From Bryobacterales bacterium (GTDB lineage Bacteria; Acidobacteriota; Terriglobia; Bryobacterales; Bryobacteraceae), in assembly GCA_003139735.1 (NCBI GenBank), contig PLGA01000137.1:1-6698 (forward strand): a DNA stretch of 6,698 nucleotides, read 5' to 3'. This document shows, in pieces, positions 1 through 5,588 of this stretch. Within the stretch, counting starts at the first letter, position 1. Every line of letters starts with the position of its first letter. The notes beneath the pieces are model-generated. The model ran no database searches, was not told where the DNA came from, and saw only the letters and a list, made by a program, of their open reading frames with translations. Position numbers and translations under genes: made by a program.

Positions 1-17
1 GTCCTAATAAACTCCCG

Positions 18-2831
18 CTAGCTACACCCGCTAGTCCCCCCGCAATTCCCGCACTTATAGCAGCTTCCGTTCCGCGTCATGATCGACCCGCATTCCGAGC
101 ACATCGGCGCATCCGTCACCGGCGGCGTGAACGCCAGCTCCTGCTGCGGACTCGGCTCGGTCGGCCGCAGCGTCCCGGCCGAGTCGCCCGCCTCCGTCAC
201 CGCGTACTCCGGGCCCAGAAACTTCGCGCCCAGCCACCGGAAAATGTAATCCATGATCGACTTCGCGTACGGAATCTGCTGGTTCCCCGTCCACCCGCTC
301 GGCTCGAACCGCACATGCGCGAACTTGTCCACCAGGAACTTGATCGGCACGCCGTATTGCAGGTTGAAGCTCACCGCCGTGGCGAACGCGTCCATCAGGC
401 CGGAGATGGTCGAACCCTCCTTGGCCATGGTGATGAAAATTTCGCCCGGCGCGCCATCGTCGTACATGCCGACCGTAATGTATCCTTCGTGTCCGCCGAT
501 AGAGAACTTATGCGTGATGGAGCGGCGCTCGTCGGGCAGCTTGCGGCGCACCGGCCGGTAGACCACCTTCTCCACCGGCGCCGGGGCAGCCGCCGCGCCC
601 TTCTCGCCCTTGCCGCCCGAGGTGTTGAGCGGCTGCGCGCTCTTCGAGTTGTCGCGGTAAATCGCCACCGACTTCAGCCCCAGCTTCCAGCTCTCGATAT
701 AGGCGTTCTGAATCTCCGCCACGGTCGATTCCTCGGGCATGTTGATGGTCTTCGAGATCGCCCCGGAGATGAACGGCTGCACCGCCGCCATCATCTTCAC
801 GTGGCCCATATAGTGGATGGAGCGCGTGCCATTCTGCGGCTTGAAGCTGCAATCGAACACCGCCAGGTGTTCCGGCTTCAACTCCGGCGCGCCCTCGATG
901 GTGGCCGTGGAATCGATGTGGCTGACAATCTTCTCGGCCTGCTCCGGCTTGTAGCCCAACTTGATGAGCGCCTGCGGCACGATGTTATTCACCAGCTTGA
1001 GCACGCCGCCGCCCACCAGTTTCTTGAACTTGACCAGGGCCAGTTCGGGCTCAATGCCGGTCGTATCGCAGTCCATCATGAAGCCGATCGTGCCGGTGGG
1101 CGCGATCACCGTGACCTGCGCGTTGCGGTATCCGGCTCGTGCGCCGGATTCGTAGGCTTCGTCCCAGCACTGCTGGGCGCCCTGGTAGAGCGCCGTCGAA
1201 ACGTGATGCCGGTCGATGCGGCTGGCCGCGTCCCGGTGCATGCGGATCACTTCCAGGAACGGCTGCTGGTTGGCCGCATAGCCGTGGAACGGACCGGTCG
1301 CCTCGGCGATTCGCGAGCTGGTCAGATACGCCTGCCCGCACATGATGGCGGTGATCGCGGCCGCGGTATCGCGCCCCTGGTCGCTGTCGTATGGCACGCC
1401 CATCGACATCAGCAGCGCGCCCAGGTTAGCGTATCCCAAGCCCAGCGGCCTGAAATTGTGCGAATTCTCGGCGATCTTCTCGGTCGGGTAGCTGGCGTTA
1501 TCGACAATGATCTCCTGCGCCACAATCATGGTGTCCACCGCGTGGCGGAACGCTTCCACGTCGAACTGCCCGCCCGGCCCCACGAACTTCATCAGGTTCA
1601 GCGAGGACAGGTTGCACGCCGAATCGTCCACGAACATGTACTCCGAACAGGGGTTCGAAGCGTTGATCCGCGCCGTGTTCTTGCACGGATTCCAGCGGTT
1701 CACCGTGGTATCGAATTGCATGCCGGGGTCGCCGCACTGGTGCGTCGCTTCGGCGATCTGCCGCACCATGTCGCGCGCCTTGCACCGCTTCACGGGCTGG
1801 CCGGTCGAAACCGAGCGCGTCCACCAGTCGCCGTCCGTCATGGCGGCTTCCATGAAATCGTCGGTGGCGCGCACCGAGTTGTTGGCATTCTGGAAAAAGA
1901 TGGAGCTGTAAGCTTCGCCGTCAAGCGACGAATCGTAGCCCGCTTCCACCAGCGTGTAGGCCTTCTTCTCTTCCTTGGCCTTGCACCAGATGAAGTGCTC
2001 CACGTCGGGGTGGTCGGCGTTTAGAATCACCATCTTGGCGGCGCGCCGCGTCTTGCCGCCGGATTTGATCACGCCCGCGAACGCGTCGAAGCCCTTCATG
2101 AAGGAAAGCGGCCCTGAAGCCTTCCCGCCGCCCGAAAGGATCGCGTTCTCCTCGCGCAAAGCCGAAAGATTCGTGCCCGTTCCGGATCCCCATTTGAACA
2201 GCATGCCCTCGGTCTTCGCCAGGTCCAGAATCGATTCGAGCGAGTCCTTCACGGAGACGATAAAGCACGCCGAGCACTGCGGCCGCACCACCCCGGCTTC
2301 CAACTTGCCGATCCGCCCCGCCGCCTGGTCATAAACCCAGCCATACCCGCGCGCCTCCGGCACGCCCACGTTGAACCAGACCGGAGAGTTGAAGCAGGCC
2401 TTTTGCGTCAGCATCAGGTGGGCCAGCTCCATACGGAAGTTCTCCCCGTCCTGGGGCGTCTTGAAATAGCCGTCCTTCAGCCCCCATCCCGCGATGCTGT
2501 CCACCACCCGCTGCACCAGTTGCGACACCCCGGTTTCGCGGTCCGGTGACCCCAGTTTCCCGTGGAAGTACTTGCTGGCCACAATGTTCGTCGCCGTCTG
2601 CGACCAGTCCATGGGGACTTCCACGTCGCGCTGTTCGAAGATCACCGCGCCCTTGTCGTTGCCGATCGAGGCCGTTCGCGTTTCCCAACGGATTTCGTCG
2701 TAAGGAGTCTGGCCGGCTTCGATCCGGGCCGTAAAATAGCGCGGGAAGGAAACTCCCGCCCCTGTCTTGATCTCGTTTCCTGTCTTCACCGATTCCATTT
2801 TCCCACTGGCGCTGACCGAAAGCTGGCTCAC
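18..2831 (-). CDS. nrdJ: Vitamin B12-dependent (class II) ribonucleoside-diphosphate reductase
   Basis: Reduces ribonucleotides to deoxyribonucleotides in the cytoplasm, using adenosylcobalamin to make a cysteine thiyl radical, so it needs neither oxygen nor a separate radical subunit. Seen, numbered from the GTG start (937 residues): SACF with redox Cys189; the NPCSE active-site motif with Asn393, radical Cys395 and Glu397; redox partner Cys406, 11 residues after the radical Cys as in characterised class II enzymes; PTGTIGF at about 578-584; a Gly/Ala/Pro linker near 737-766; a TSCPD domain from about 773 (HKFSIGGHEGYITVG onward); and a C-terminal tail with CxxC pairs (Cys911/914, 924/927) plus Cys930 and Cys936, probably the shuttle or zinc-binding tail. 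The open frame continues to a TTG at 2903, but GTG at 2829-2831 has GGAGG 6 nt upstream, and the extension covers promoter-like DNA. An ATG at 2796-2798 is a second alternative. Length is normal, with no intein or frameshift. The family call is very secure; the start is less so. Confidence 0.96.
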   Translation of the reverse strand: MSQLSVSASGKMESVKTGNEIKTGAGVSFPRYFTARIEAGQTPYDEIRWETRTASIGNDKGAVIFEQRDVEVPMDWSQTATNIVASKYFHGKLGSPDRETGVSQLVQRVVDSIAGWGLKDGYFKTPQDGENFRMELAHLMLTQKACFNSPVWFNVGVPEARGYGWVYDQAAGRIGKLEAGVVRPQCSACFIVSVKDSLESILDLAKTEGMLFKWGSGTGTNLSALREENAILSGGGKASGPLSFMKGFDAFAGVIKSGGKTRRAAKMVILNADHPDVEHFIWCKAKEEKKAYTLVEAGYDSSLDGEAYSSIFFQNANNSVRATDDFMEAAMTDGDWWTRSVSTGQPVKRCKARDMVRQIAEATHQCGDPGMQFDTTVNRWNPCKNTARINASNPCSEYMFVDDSACNLSSLNLMKFVGPGGQFDVEAFRHAVDTMIVAQEIIVDNASYPTEKIAENSHNFRPLGLGYANLGALLMSMGVPYDSDQGRDTAAAITAIMCGQAYLTSSRIAEATGPFHGYAANQQPFLEVIRMHRDAASRIDRHHVSTALYQGAQQCWDEAYESGARAGYRNAQVTVIAPTGTIGFMMDCDTTGIEPELALVKFKKLVGGGVLKLVNNIVPQALIKLGYKPEQAEKIVSHIDSTATIEGAPELKPEHLAVFDCSFKPQNGTRSIHYMGHVKMMAAVQPFISGAISKTINMPEESTVAEIQNAYIESWKLGLKSVAIYRDNSKSAQPLNTSGGKGEKGAAAAPAPVEKVVYRPVRRKLPDERRSITHKFSIGGHEGYITVGMYDDGAPGEIFITMAKEGSTISGLMDAFATAVSFNLQYGVPIKFLVDKFAHVRFEPSGWTGNQQIPYAKSIMDYIFRWLGAKFLGPEYAVTEAGDSAGTLRPTEPSPQQELAFTPPVTDAPMCSECGSIMTRNGSCYKCGNCGGTSGCS

Positions 2832-2837
2832 TTCACC

Positions 2838-2842
2838 CCTCC
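2838..2842 (-). promoter_or_regulatory. Shine-Dalgarno site of nrdJ (decides the start)
   Basis: GGAGG on the minus strand with a 6-nt spacer to the GTG at 2831-2829. No comparable site precedes the upstream TTG (2903) or the downstream ATG (2798). This supports translation from GTG and a 937-residue product. Confidence 0.7.
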
Positions 2843-2873
2843 GGAATCTCCTTTTCGGAGACTCGCATTCGTA

Positions 2874-2903
2874 ATAATGCCCCAAGATATAGTGTGCCGT
2901 CAA
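2874..2903 (-). promoter_or_regulatory. Candidate sigma70-type promoter of nrdJ
   Basis: On the minus strand a TTGACG -35-like hexamer (2903-2898, 5 of 6 to TTGACA) is followed after 18 nt by CATTAT (2879-2874, 4 of 6 to TATAAT). Transcription would begin near 2867, leaving a leader of roughly 35 nt before the GTG start. The surroundings are much more AT-rich than the flanking genes. Inferred by pattern only; the -10 match is modest. Confidence 0.5.
2880..2895 (-). promoter_or_regulatory. NrdR-box-like operator 1
   Basis: Minus-strand ACACTATATCTTGGGG matches the NrdR consensus acaCwAtATaTwGtgt at 13 of 16 positions, counted by eye and including the core CTATAT. It lies between the proposed -35 and -10 hexamers of nrdJ, where bound NrdR would block RNA polymerase. 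NrdR is the known ATP/dATP-sensing repressor of bacterial ribonucleotide reductase genes, class II included. No nrdR gene is in the window. Confidence 0.6.
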
Positions 2904-2909
2904 GGAAAA

Positions 2910-2925
2910 TATCTATATGAAGGGT
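2910..2925 (+). promoter_or_regulatory. Possible second, weaker NrdR-box-like site
   Basis: Plus-strand TATCTATATGAAGGGT matches the NrdR consensus at about 10 of 16 positions, including the core CTATAT. Its centre is 30 bp from the centre of box 1, close to the three-helical-turn spacing usual for NrdR box pairs. Alone it would not be convincing; support comes from spacing and from the adjacent better box. Confidence 0.35.
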
Positions 2926-2995
2926 CTTATAGTTACGAAACTCCACAGTGGGGCAGACCGGGGCGCGCCACGGGGTCTGTGGGCCCGCCTGCCGC

Positions 2996-3007
2996 CCGTA
3001 GTATTCT
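2996..3007 (+). repeat. 12-bp direct repeat, copy 1
   Basis: CCGTAGTATTCT, identical to the copy at 3056-3067. The two copies start exactly 60 bp apart and enclose a 48-bp hairpin-rich segment. Confidence 0.8.
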
Positions 3008-3029
3008 TGTGTGGGCCTCCAGGCCTGCT

Positions 3030-3051
3030 ATGCCGGCATCCTTGCCGGCAT
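3030..3051. repeat. Perfect 9-bp hairpin with TCCT loop
   Basis: ATGCCGGCA (3030-3038), loop TCCT (3039-3042), TGCCGGCAT (3043-3051). Each arm contains the self-palindrome TGCCGGCA, so the unit reads both as a direct and as an inverted repeat. It lies 40 bp upstream of the GH39 start codon and would fall in that gene's leader if transcription starts further upstream. There is no T-tract, so a simple terminator is unlikely. Confidence 0.75.
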
Positions 3052-3055
3052 TCTT

Positions 3056-3067
3056 CCGTAGTATTCT
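3056..3067 (+). repeat. 12-bp direct repeat, copy 2
   Basis: CCGTAGTATTCT, identical to 2996-3007. Its TATTCT resembles a weak -10 hexamer 23 nt before the GH39 start codon, but no -35 hexamer is visible at a proper distance. Confidence 0.8.
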
Positions 3068-3075
3068 GAGCGTGC

Positions 3076-3081
3076 GGGGAG
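3076..3081 (+). promoter_or_regulatory. Shine-Dalgarno site of the GH39-like gene
   Basis: GGGGAG with a 9-nt spacer to the ATG at 3091. It supports this start, which also gives a clean signal peptide. Confidence 0.65.
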
Positions 3082-3090
3082 TAACCACTC

Positions 3091-4752
3091 ATGAAAAGTC
3101 TCTGCCTGGCCTTTTTGTCCATCGCCTGCGCCGCCGCGCAGTCCGTGCCCATTCGCGTGGACCTCGCCAATCGCGCCGCCCCCCTCGGCTCCATCTGGTC
3201 GTTCTTCGGCCATGACGAGCCCAATTACACCTACATGAAGGACGGCCGCAAGCTGCTCTCCGAACTCTCCGCCCTCAGCTCCGTTCCCGTCTATGTCCGC
3301 GTTCACAGCCTCCTGGTGACGGGCGATGGCATCGCCGCCCTCAAGTGGGGTTCCACCAATGCCTACACCGAGGACGCCTCCGGCCGCCCCATCTACGACT
3401 GGACCATCACCGACCGCATTTTCGACACCTACATCGAGCGGAAAATGAAGCCGCTCGTTCAAATCGGCTTCATGCCGGAGGCCCTTTCCACCCACCCCGA
3501 GCCCTATCGCCATCATTGGAAGCCCGGCGACAACTATAACGACATCTATACCGGCTGGGCATATCCCCCCAAAGACTACGCCAAGTGGGCGGAATTGGTC
3601 TACCAGTGGGCCCTGCATTGCTCTCAGCGTTACGGAAAAGCCGAAGTCGAGTCCTGGCTCTGGGAAGTCTGGAACGAGCCTAATGGCGGCTATTGGAAAG
3701 CCACGCCCGAGGAATATCACAAGCTCTACGACTACTCCGTCGATGCCGTGCGCCGCGCCATCCCGTCAGCCCGCGTCGGCGGCCCGGACTCCACCAGCCC
3801 CGCCGGCGTCAGCGCCGCGGCCTTCCTGCGCAACTTCCTCGAGCACGCCCTGCACGGCAAGAACTATGCGACCGGCCAGACCGGCTCGCCGCTCGATTTC
3901 GTCAGCTTCCACGCCAAAGGCTCGCCCAAATTCGCCGAGGGCAGCGTGGTCATGGGCATCGAGAATCAGCTTCGCGACTTGTCCAAGGGCTTCGAAATCG
4001 TCGCCTCCTACCCCGAGTTGAAGGGACGTCCCGTCATCGTCGGCGAGTCCGATCCGGAGGGCTGCGCCGCCTGTTCTTCGCGCGTCTATCCCCAAAACGC
4101 CTACCGCAACGGCGTGATGTACTCCAGCTACACCGCCGCCGTCATGCCGCGCCACCTGGACTTGGCCGCCAAATACGGGGTGAATCTCCTCGGCGCCGTC
4201 ACCTGGGCCTTCGAGTTCGAGGACCAGCCCTATTTCGACGGCTTTCGCGACCTTGCCACCAACGGCATCGACAAGCCCGTGCTGAATGTCTTTCGAATGC
4301 TCGGCATGATGACCGGCAGCCGCGTGGCCGTCGAGAACCCGTCCGCCGCCTCTCTCGACGACATGCTCGCCGGCGGCGTCAAGCAGAAGCCCGACGTTCA
4401 CGCCCTAGCCAGCGCCGGCCCGCACTCCGCCGCCATCCTCGTCTCGAATTATCACGATTCCGCCAAGCCCGGGCCGCCCGCTCACATCGGCCTCGCCATT
4501 TCCGGCCTCCCGCCCGGCCGCGCGCTCTTGCATCACTACCGCGTGGACGACCAGTACAGCAACTCCTACGAACTCTGGAAGCAAATGGGATCGCCCCAGC
4601 AGCCCACCCCGGACCAGTACGCGCAGCTTGAGCGCGCCGGCCAGCTCCAGTTATTGGAATCTCCCCGCTGGATCGCCCCCCAGGACGGCCGCGCCCAACT
4701 GGAGTTCGACCTGCCCCTCCACGGCGTCTCCCTGCTCGTGCTCGCCTGGTAA
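3091..4752 (+). CDS. Secreted glycoside hydrolase, family GH39-like (beta-xylosidase type)
   Basis: Likely a retaining glycosidase acting on plant or microbial polysaccharide fragments outside the cytoplasm; xylosides are the best guess, as GH39 also includes iduronidases and other activities. Seen in 553 residues: a short signal peptide (MKSLCLAFLSIACAAAQ, probable cleavage after AAA at 14-16); a TIM-barrel-like body; WEVWNEPN at 191-198 with Glu196 as expected acid/base; VSFHAKG at 271-277, a typical clan GH-A strand; VIVGESDPEG at 315-324 with Glu319 as expected nucleophile; and from about residue 410 a beta-rich accessory region with VHALASAGPHSAAILVSNY and a final GVSLLVLAW, as in the C-terminal sandwich of GH39 enzymes. 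Cys325 and Cys328 follow the nucleophile loop and could form a disulfide after export. The gene stands alone, divergent from nrdJ and convergent with vapBC. The clan is secure; substrate is not. Confidence 0.85.
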   Translation: MKSLCLAFLSIACAAAQSVPIRVDLANRAAPLGSIWSFFGHDEPNYTYMKDGRKLLSELSALSSVPVYVRVHSLLVTGDGIAALKWGSTNAYTEDASGRPIYDWTITDRIFDTYIERKMKPLVQIGFMPEALSTHPEPYRHHWKPGDNYNDIYTGWAYPPKDYAKWAELVYQWALHCSQRYGKAEVESWLWEVWNEPNGGYWKATPEEYHKLYDYSVDAVRRAIPSARVGGPDSTSPAGVSAAAFLRNFLEHALHGKNYATGQTGSPLDFVSFHAKGSPKFAEGSVVMGIENQLRDLSKGFEIVASYPELKGRPVIVGESDPEGCAACSSRVYPQNAYRNGVMYSSYTAAVMPRHLDLAAKYGVNLLGAVTWAFEFEDQPYFDGFRDLATNGIDKPVLNVFRMLGMMTGSRVAVENPSAASLDDMLAGGVKQKPDVHALASAGPHSAAILVSNYHDSAKPGPPAHIGLAISGLPPGRALLHHYRVDDQYSNSYELWKQMGSPQQPTPDQYAQLERAGQLQLLESPRWIAPQDGRAQLEFDLPLHGVSLLVLAW

Positions 4753-4776
4753 AGCCGGCAGGCCAATCGCCACTGC

Positions 4777-4792
4777 CCGGACTAAGGTCTGG
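4777..4792. terminator. Small hairpin between convergent genes, possible weak terminator
   Basis: CCGGAC (4777-4782), loop TAAG, GTCTGG (4787-4792): six pairs including one G-T wobble. It lies in the 44-bp gap between the stop codons of the GH39-like gene and vapC. There is no T-run on either strand, so termination by this structure alone is doubtful. Confidence 0.25.
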
Positions 4793-4796
4793 CCGG

Positions 4797-5174
4797 TCAG
4801 GGGCGCTTGGCTATGTACTTCACGCCTTCGAGGCCTTTGAAGTCCGCGGCCTGCGTCCACAAAACCGCGCGATTCAAACGGGCGGTCGCCAGCATCACGC
4901 TATCCGCCAGGGGGAGTTTCAACTCATGGCCCAGTCTGGCGGCTTCCAGAGCGACCCGGAGAGTCAAGTCGGCCACTTCGCCTTGCTGCATGGCGGCCGC
5001 CGCCTGCAACGCGGCTTCCTCACCACGCTGTTGCAGAACGCGTTTGAAGACTTCGAACACCGATAAGGTCGGGACGATGAGGCGGCCCGTATCCTGGAGG
5101 GCCCCAGCGAAGAAATCCGCATTCGCACCGTCCGCGAGGTACTCGAGCCAACCCGAAGAGTCGACGACGTTCAT
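4797..5174 (-). CDS. vapC: PIN-domain ribonuclease toxin, VapC family
   Basis: Toxin of a type II toxin-antitoxin pair; VapC proteins are Mg-dependent endoribonucleases that cut tRNA or rRNA. Seen in 125 residues: N-terminal MNVVDSSGWLEYL with Asp5, Glu41 in SVFEVFK, LPLADSVMLATA with Asp91, and LWTQAADFKGLEGVKYI with Asp111. These fit the PIN acidic quartet. Relatives often read TQDADF at the last motif; here the first Asp is Ala109, so one acidic residue of the loop may be lost. The ATG overlaps the stop of vapB by 4 bases (ATGA) and lacks a good ribosome site of its own, indicating translational coupling. Length is near the usual 120-140. Family call secure; whether it is still toxic is open. 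Confidence 0.92.
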   Translation of the reverse strand: MNVVDSSGWLEYLADGANADFFAGALQDTGRLIVPTLSVFEVFKRVLQQRGEEAALQAAAAMQQGEVADLTLRVALEAARLGHELKLPLADSVMLATARLNRAVLWTQAADFKGLEGVKYIAKRP

Positions 5175-5377
5175 GGCCGGTCCGCGTCGCGCGCCACGGC
5201 GGTATCGATGCCCTTGAGGAACCCGCGCATCTTCGCGATCGGGCGGACGGGAATCAGCTCGATCCGGTTTTCATACGGCAGCACATGCACCTTCTGGCCG
5301 GGCCGCAAATCCATGGACTCCCGCACGCGCCTGGGAATCACCACTTGGTACTTGGATGACAACCGCACCGATTCCAT
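5171..5377 (-). CDS. vapB: AbrB/SpoVT-fold antitoxin, VapB-type
   Basis: Antitoxin of the pair: binds and neutralises VapC, and normally represses its own operon as a DNA-binding dimer. In 68 residues the swapped-hairpin AbrB motif covers about 4-43 (VRLSSKYQVVIPRRVRE, then LRPGQKVHVL and NRIELIPV), and the C-terminal tail with MRGFLKGIDT (50-59) is the likely toxin-binding segment. It is the first gene of the operon, with the stop overlapping vapC. GGAGG lies 4 nt before the ATG. Upstream, TATCG (5387-5391) and CGATA (5409-5413) form a 5-bp inverted repeat that could be an operator, but it is too short to call. No convincing -35/-10 pair was found. Confidence 0.92.
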   Translation of the reverse strand: MESVRLSSKYQVVIPRRVRESMDLRPGQKVHVLPYENRIELIPVRPIAKMRGFLKGIDTAVARDADRP

Positions 5378-5381
5378 CGAG

Positions 5382-5386
5382 CCTCC
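5382..5386 (-). promoter_or_regulatory. Shine-Dalgarno site of vapB
   Basis: GGAGG on the minus strand, with a short 4-nt spacer to the ATG at 5377. It supports this start. Confidence 0.65.
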
Positions 5387-5470
5387 TATCGATCAGTCTC
5401 TTGTTCAACGATATCACGACCGATGCGCGCCCCGTCTTCTAGGGCGCTGGCCGCATGATTAGGTTCTTTT

Positions 5471-5558
5471 GTGGGGCAGCTTGCCAAGCTGCGCGCCGAT
5501 TGCCAATCGGCGCGCGTGGCGGTTAGCAACCGCCACGCAGGATGACATCCTGCCCCAC
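5471..5558. repeat. Compound palindromic element: four triloop hairpins inside terminal inverted repeats
   Basis: GTGGGGCAG (5471-5479) is exactly inverted as CTGCCCCAC (5550-5558). Inside lie four perfect hairpins, each with a 3-nt loop: A 5476-5492 (7-bp arms, loop GCC), B 5491-5515 (11-bp arms, loop GCC), C 5514-5538 (11-bp arms, loop AGC) and D 5537-5553 (7-bp arms, loop GAC). Neighbouring arms share one or two bases, and A and D share bases with the terminal repeats, so linear hairpins and a closed multi-branch fold compete. It lies 30 bp after the tolC-like stop and about 90 bp before vapB. It may act as a transcript end or barrier, or be a non-autonomous mobile repeat; no protein-coding role is supported. 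The mobile or repetitive nature is inference. Confidence 0.9.
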
Positions 5559-5588
5559 GGAATGGAGCCGTTTCTAGCGGCCATGGAA

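Larger units (their letters stand above)
2948..3067. repeat. Palindrome-rich intergenic patch, possibly a degraded compound-palindrome element
   Basis: No gene is seen here. The patch starts with GTGGGGCAG (2948-2956), identical to the terminal repeat of the element at 5471-5558. It then holds CAGACC/GGTCTG inverted arms (2954-2959 and 2974-2979) around the palindrome GGCGCGCC (2962-2969), a GGCCT/AGGCC hairpin (3014-3025), the TGCCGGCA hairpin (3030-3051) and two copies of CCGTAGTATTCT. The expected closing arm CTGCCCCAC is absent; CTGCCGCCC at 2989-2997 may be its decayed form. It lies between divergent genes, upstream of the GH39 gene. Confidence 0.45.

Noticed and set aside
315..2024. Long open frame of 569 codons on the plus strand opposite nrdJ
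   Set aside because: It is Arg/His/Leu-rich, has no recognisable domain, and lies antisense to conserved nrdJ codons; it is a typical GC-rich shadow frame.
2928..2933. TATAGT as a -10 hexamer for the GH39-like gene
   Set aside because: It matches 5 of 6 positions, but no -35-like hexamer lies 16-18 nt upstream and the leader would be about 150 nt; not enough to call a promoter.
2832..3090. Cobalamin riboswitch upstream of nrdJ
   Set aside because: The leader from the proposed transcription start to the GTG is only about 35 nt, and I see no B12-box-like GCCACTG on the nrdJ strand.
3693..4631. 312-codon plus-strand frame inside the GH39-like gene
   Set aside because: Composition is dominated by Arg/Pro/Ala repeats from GC-rich codons, while the overlapping frame carries clear glycosidase motifs.
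5471..5558. CRISPR array or tRNA gene reading of the hairpin cluster
   Set aside because: No repeated unit with spacers exists; the four stems differ in sequence. The arms do not have tRNA lengths, no T-loop GTTC motif is present, and loops are only 3 nt.
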